A stretch of DNA of 64,000 nucleotides from Colius striatus. Lineage: Eukaryota; Chordata; Aves; Coliiformes; Coliidae. Numbering within the stretch: the stretch's first letter is position 1; the number at the start of each line of letters is the position of its first letter. Location of the stretch: NCBI RefSeq assembly GCF_028858725.1, contig NC_084773.1, positions 10,344,350 to 10,408,349 on the forward strand. Reading direction: 5' to 3'. The position numbers and the translations under genes are program-made. Below are positions 59,601 to 64,000 of the stretch, piece after piece. Below the pieces are notes generated by a model that saw nothing but the letters and a program-made list of their open reading frames with translations, was not told the origin of the DNA and did no database searches.

Positions 59601-62139
59601 CTGTCCCACCCCTGAAAAGTGCAGGATGACACACAGGATGCCATATACAATCTCATGTCAGAAGATTCCTTTTCAGGAAATCAGTGATTGAAAATAAGGT
59701 CATAATACAGAGCTAAGCAAATGAAGAAAAGAAATAGTACACTTTCCTTCTAGGTATTAACAACTGTGTCTGGTAAGAGAAGATGGGAGATCGGTAACTG
59801 CACTGGGATACAAAGAGCCAGTAACATGAAGTAGTGCTCCAGGTGCTAGAAACATTCACTTTTCAGGGCGTGGAACACACAGGGATCATACACAGCACTC
59901 CCAAGAGCAGTCAAAATGCAAACATTGTCTTGGATCAGTGTTCAGCAAAAGCCCACGCTAAAGTTCATGAAACCTCTTTGGACACATCACAGTGAAACTG
60001 AAAGGCATGGATGTTCAAACTACAGCTCCATCTTCCTCTAAGCACTACATACAGCATTCCTTTGTACAGCTTTGGCATTAAGCCCACTGGTTTCCCCACT
60101 GAATGCTGAGACGCACTGTAAAGCTTTTATATTTGTGGAAACACAGTGAGAAAGTGCCTGGAAAGTGCCAGTACATGTCTGAAATGCCACCAGTCCATAC
60201 CACCTTAAAAAATCACATGCAGCATTAAGAAAAAGATTGATAATTAAGACATAAACAAACAGGTGTAACAAATCAAATTTAATAAAGGAAATAAATGTAT
60301 AACTACTGCAATCATTCTCCTTTCATGATGACCAAATACGGTACACTGGATCAGCTTTCAGCTCTCAGCAGGGCTGGGGGAAGGGGAAAGACTCATTTAA
60401 CAGTTGGTCCTATTTAGTCATACAAAGATGGAAAGAGGCAAAAGGGTAATAATTTAGCAATGAAGAAACTCCAAAGAACTAGAAAAATATGGCAGCCTCC
60501 AGAGACAGGACTTGCCAACAGGCTATTTTGGGGACGGATAAGGCTACAGTGCTGCTATTAAGCTTCAATCCTTAAAATAAGCCCATAAACTCAGAAAATA
60601 TTTATCTGGAAGGGTGGCAGTCCAATAAAAGTTTTATGAATGTTTTAATACTGCCCTGTCAAGGGGCTAGCCACTCAGTCACCTTTCTCCCTCCTAAAAC
60701 ACAACACAGGCAAGAAAGCAGGTCCATGTGTCAGGTTCCCAAGTTGGAACGACAAGGCAGCAGCCTGAAAAATGGCTCTGCACCCCCTGCATCATCTCAT
60801 GAAGGCAGTAGAGCACACATGCCTCCTTGTCTCTCCCACTGGGAACTGGGTTTGCCACAGCCTTCCTCTCCTCTACAGGAGACACACATCTCTAAGCCAT
60901 CACCTGCCTCTTCCCATTTTCTCCAAGGCTTTTCCCTCCTCCCTCTTGACTCTGCCCTATTGGGGAAAGAGGAGGGGAGAGGAAAAAATTCAGTAAATAT
61001 AAATAAGGGATATCATAGGGAAATAAAAACCCCATGTGGTTTTGAGGTTTGTATATCTAAAAGCATCATGGAGGCAGAGGTCATAAGAGCACACGGTTGG
61101 TGCTCCTCAAATGAATCAGTCACTGTTAATTTGACACTGGCTTACAGAGACAGACAGCCTAAAGTGACAGGAAAAGTCCACTTTGGACTTCAAAACATTC
61201 CATTTTTGTTAACACTTGAGGCTTAAGAGGAAAACTGAAGTAATGTAAATATGGTGAATTTAAGTAAAAGAACATAAAATTAATTTATGAAGCTCTGTGT
61301 GAAGCCTAGAAACACCAGATAGAAGAGGGATGTTGCTTCTCCCTCCTGTCACACATTTTTTTCTTTCCTATCTAAAACCTCACACAAAGATCAGCCAAAG
61401 GAAGCTTAGTGCCTTCCTGAAGATCCAGGAGGGGAATAATCACAGGCAGCAAAATCAAAATGGGATGGAAGATAAGAGCCAGTGACCAACAAAAAATTGT
61501 TTGCAGCCACCAAGACTCTCACCACTCACATGTGGAACTGCTCCCACACTAATCAAGGCCAGCTATTAGGGAAAACTTTCAGAAACATGAACTTCAATTT
61601 GTTCACAAGCCCTTCCACTCCTCCTGGGCAGCACCATCCTATGTGGCTCCTTTGCTTTCTTTTTCAAGTAAAATGTATAATACACTTAAAAACCAACACA
61701 AACCCTCCCCAAACTACCCCAAGCTCGTGACAGAACAGAGCCAGCCCTTCACACTGCTGAGGGTCCAACACTGCTCATGCGGTGAAGATGGGAGCCTGCA
61801 GTCACACCAGGGATGGCTGGCAAGACAGATGTTTCCTGTCACCAGTGTCATGTTTGCACTGTTACAGATTTTATTTCTTTTTAAAATGTATTGTGTTACT
61901 CCCTCGATCTTCGTGAATTCTCCATCTTGTAAAATTCTTTTAATTATGTTATTTTCTTCTTATCTGCATTATCTAAAATTATTTATACTATTATAGCCTT
62001 GGTTTCAAACACTGGCTATAAACATTGCTGCAATGGCTGTTAGGTTGGGATTCATATACATACACATAGATAGATGAATAATTTACTTTACAACTGCTGT
62101 GAAATACCGTGACATGACTTTGTTTCCCCAACTCTACTA
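53632..62139. other. Long unique stretch, no firm feature
   Basis: I recognise no gene or repeat. The longest frame (60636-61226, 196 codons, plus) shows no family resemblance and has no splice support. The segment 61000-61210 looks moderately enhancer-like. (AAT)n-type simple sequence occurs near 56660-56680. Scattered donor-like words (for example TCTG then GTAAGAG near 59773) have no convincing partners. Confidence 0.4.
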
Positions 62140-62600
62140 CAGGGACAAGATCCAATCTGACGTCCCCTGGGGTCTCAAAGCAGCAATTTTCCTGAAGATG
62201 GCACAACACTGTACTGTATTTGAAGTCTTATTGGCCACTCCTTTCTGGGGGAGCAGAGTAGTTGCTGAGCCAGAGCTTGGCAGGAGTAAGTGCTCCGTTA
62301 GATTAAGTTTCAGCATAATGTTCTCGATAGGAATCGGAGCATCATCCCTAAAGTGCAACGGGAGGGTAAAACGCCAACCATCAAGATGGATGGTTTGTTT
62401 TTATTTTTATAGAGATTTTCTAAACCTCAACTTTCACCTCTTAGCCCCCTCCTGTTCTCAGTCACCTCCAATAGCCCATCTGTCTGCTTCATTTAATAGA
62501 AACCTATATTTCCTAGCTAATGGATGCATTTGGCTAAGAAGATAATCTCTTTGTGTTCGCTTCAGTTGTCACATTCCTGTTATCATATTAATACTGATTA
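62140..62600. promoter_or_regulatory. Candidate conserved non-coding element
   Basis: Unique block with preserved CpGs (TCTGACGTCCCC including a CRE-like TGACGT, TCTCGATAGGAATCGGAGC, GCAACGGGAGGG) and CCATCAAGATGGATGG, then TATTAATACTGATTAAATAC. The 148-codon frame across it (62099-62545) has no family resemblance. Enhancer role inferred. Confidence 0.35.
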
Positions 62601-62979
62601 AATACAAAACCCAACATTTAAGTCAGACCCCACACATTATTTAAAAGCGACAAGATGTTCATATTTTGGCACTTTGAAACCTCAGCCAGCTTGGAAATGG
62701 CCTCTCTCTCCCACTCTGAACACCTCACCTTTCAGCTGGGATGCCACCCATATGGATTCTTACAAGACAAGACACTTTAATAGCACCATCCTATTTGAGA
62801 CTACTAGACAGAGTTCAGTTAGGAGTTCAGAGGCCTGAAAAGCTCTAGGACTGGCACAAATCTATTTCAAAAAAACTACAACATTGCAAGTCAAGCAGCA
62901 TGATGCTGGGGGTTACAAGACAGGAAGGATAAGTATAGGTTTTTGCTCTCAGAAATGTCCAGTAGCAATTCATAGCCCA

Positions 62980-63060
62980 CATTTGTGCCTCAGTTTCCCT
63001 CATCTGTATGCAAGGATATTTCACAAGACCCAATGTATGCAGCCAGTTTATTAACATCTG
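62980..63060 (+). repeat. MIR core relic
   Basis: TGTGCCTCAGTTTCCCTCAT then CTGTATGCAAGG is the hallmark MIR core phrase (gtgcctcagtttcctcatct, gtaaaatgg). The following bases decay quickly. Plus strand. Confidence 0.6.
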
Positions 63061-64000
63061 TTTGGGTCCATAAGGCTACAAAAACTGAAGGTGCTGCAGA
63101 AAAATGAAGTATGAATCACCAGACATCAAAAAACAGTGAAAATGACTTCAACAAATTCTGGGATTTAAGCCAACTCCATAACATGTCACATTTTAAAAGC
63201 AGCCAGTCACAAGCATGATATAGCACACCTCTAACCCTGAGCAAAGTCATCCTCAAATTCCAGAGTAGCTCCACTCATCAGAACTACACTGCAACGAGAA
63301 CAGATGAATTTACGCCATTTCTTTCTCACTTCTCAAGACTGTGACATGATAGCCATGGAAATGAACCTCATGAGATGCAGACTCCAGTTCACTGCACTGT
63401 TCAACACCTAACCTTCACTAATTTTTAAATAAAAATTAACATGTCTACTTATTTATTCAGGCTTTATCCTATTCAATTTAATGGAATACCATTGCCAAGT
63501 CAACAGAAGCACAAATTAGTAAGACTTAACCTCAAAGTTCTGGTGTAATTAGTCATCTATGTCGTTGATTTTTCAAAACTGCAATTCAGTAAGAGCCAAA
63601 GTTATGTTTCAGTCACCTTTGTGACCAAATACCAAGTCTGAGGATGGATGCACAGTAGCTACATACAAAACACGTGCAAATTATTTATGAGTTACTGAAG
63701 ACAGACCCAGTGTTCCAACCATTCTGATTACATCCACCTTTCCTAGAGACTAGGTGCAAGACGCAAACAATCCACTCAGCCAGTACCTTTCCTAGAAAGG
63801 GACGCGACACCTCCTGAACAACTTTGGAGCAGATGAGGTTATACCATGGTCAGGAAAACTCCCCTGGGATGTCAAGAAGGCTAACCTAACCTTCTGAGAT
63901 CCGTATAAACAAACAACTGAACATGGAGAGCCTTGAACCAAGGGACTGCTGTTTACCTAACCCCTGAACTGCAAGAGACATCAATCCCTGCCTTATTAAA
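63061..64000. other. Unique sequence to the window end
   Basis: No gene or repeat recognised. A minus-strand acceptor-like word (TTGATGTCTCTTGCAG) near 63979 has no convincing donor partner. Confidence 0.45.

Noticed and set aside
60636..61226. 196-codon plus-strand open frame
   Set aside because: Six-frame chance expectation for this length is not negligible. The translation has no family resemblance and there is no splice support.
62099..62545. 148-codon plus-strand open frame
   Set aside because: Overlaps an enhancer-like block and the translation is unlike any family I know.
1..64000. CRISPR arrays, tRNA or rRNA genes, phage or plasmid modules
   Set aside because: No regularly spaced repeats, cloverleaf patterns, rRNA words or bacterial gene density were seen. 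Repeats and composition are those of a bird genome.

Overview
The window is vertebrate nuclear DNA, almost certainly from a bird. The main evidence is a well-preserved 3' piece of a CR1 LINE on the plus strand (about 10955-11390), ending in the avian-type CCATGATCCTATGA tail, and two shorter CR1 tails on the minus strand (13912-14050 and 21881-21995). Much older CR1/L3-like LINE fragments lie at about 26425-27020, 28790-29300 and 31640-31960. MIR/L2-like relics lie at 85-285, 2815-2890 and 62980-63060, with weaker ones near 25275 and 30390. I saw no rRNA, tRNA, CRISPR array, bacterial-type operon or recognisable retroviral gene.

The region is gene-poor. No long ORF encodes a protein family I recognise, and the longest ones (240, 196, 163, 148 and 145 codons) look like chance. 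The best coding signal is 38070-38254 on the minus strand: a good 3' splice site followed by an open, lysine-rich frame ending in a stop, as expected of a last coding exon of a gene I cannot name. The next best is 17721-17816 on the minus strand, a 96-nt phase 1-1 block with both splice sites and only one open frame. Other short blocks with good splice signals, mostly on the minus strand between 14 and 37 kb, may be exons of the same transcript, of a non-coding RNA, or cryptic sites. I list them at low confidence.

Between these are long unique AT-rich stretches. Several (for example 430-830, 6170-6300, 9400-9720, 16100-16790, 17880-18130, 36730-37020, 39520-39780, 41000-41400, 48420-48900 and 62140-62600) hold clusters of homeodomain-, POU-, GATA- and TCF-type words and look like conserved non-coding elements of a developmental regulatory desert or large intron. 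That is inference, because I could not align anything.

Layout: 0-10 kb is unique sequence with MIR/L2 relics and candidate enhancers. 10.9-14.1 kb holds CR1 copies. 14-18 kb holds candidate exons and an enhancer-like block with long homopurine tracts. 18-32 kb holds old LINE fragments interleaved with candidate minus-strand exons. 36-39 kb holds the best exon evidence. 39-64 kb is mostly unique non-coding DNA. I found no convincing new biological system. The observations most worth checking are the minus-strand exon series and the 38-kb terminal exon.
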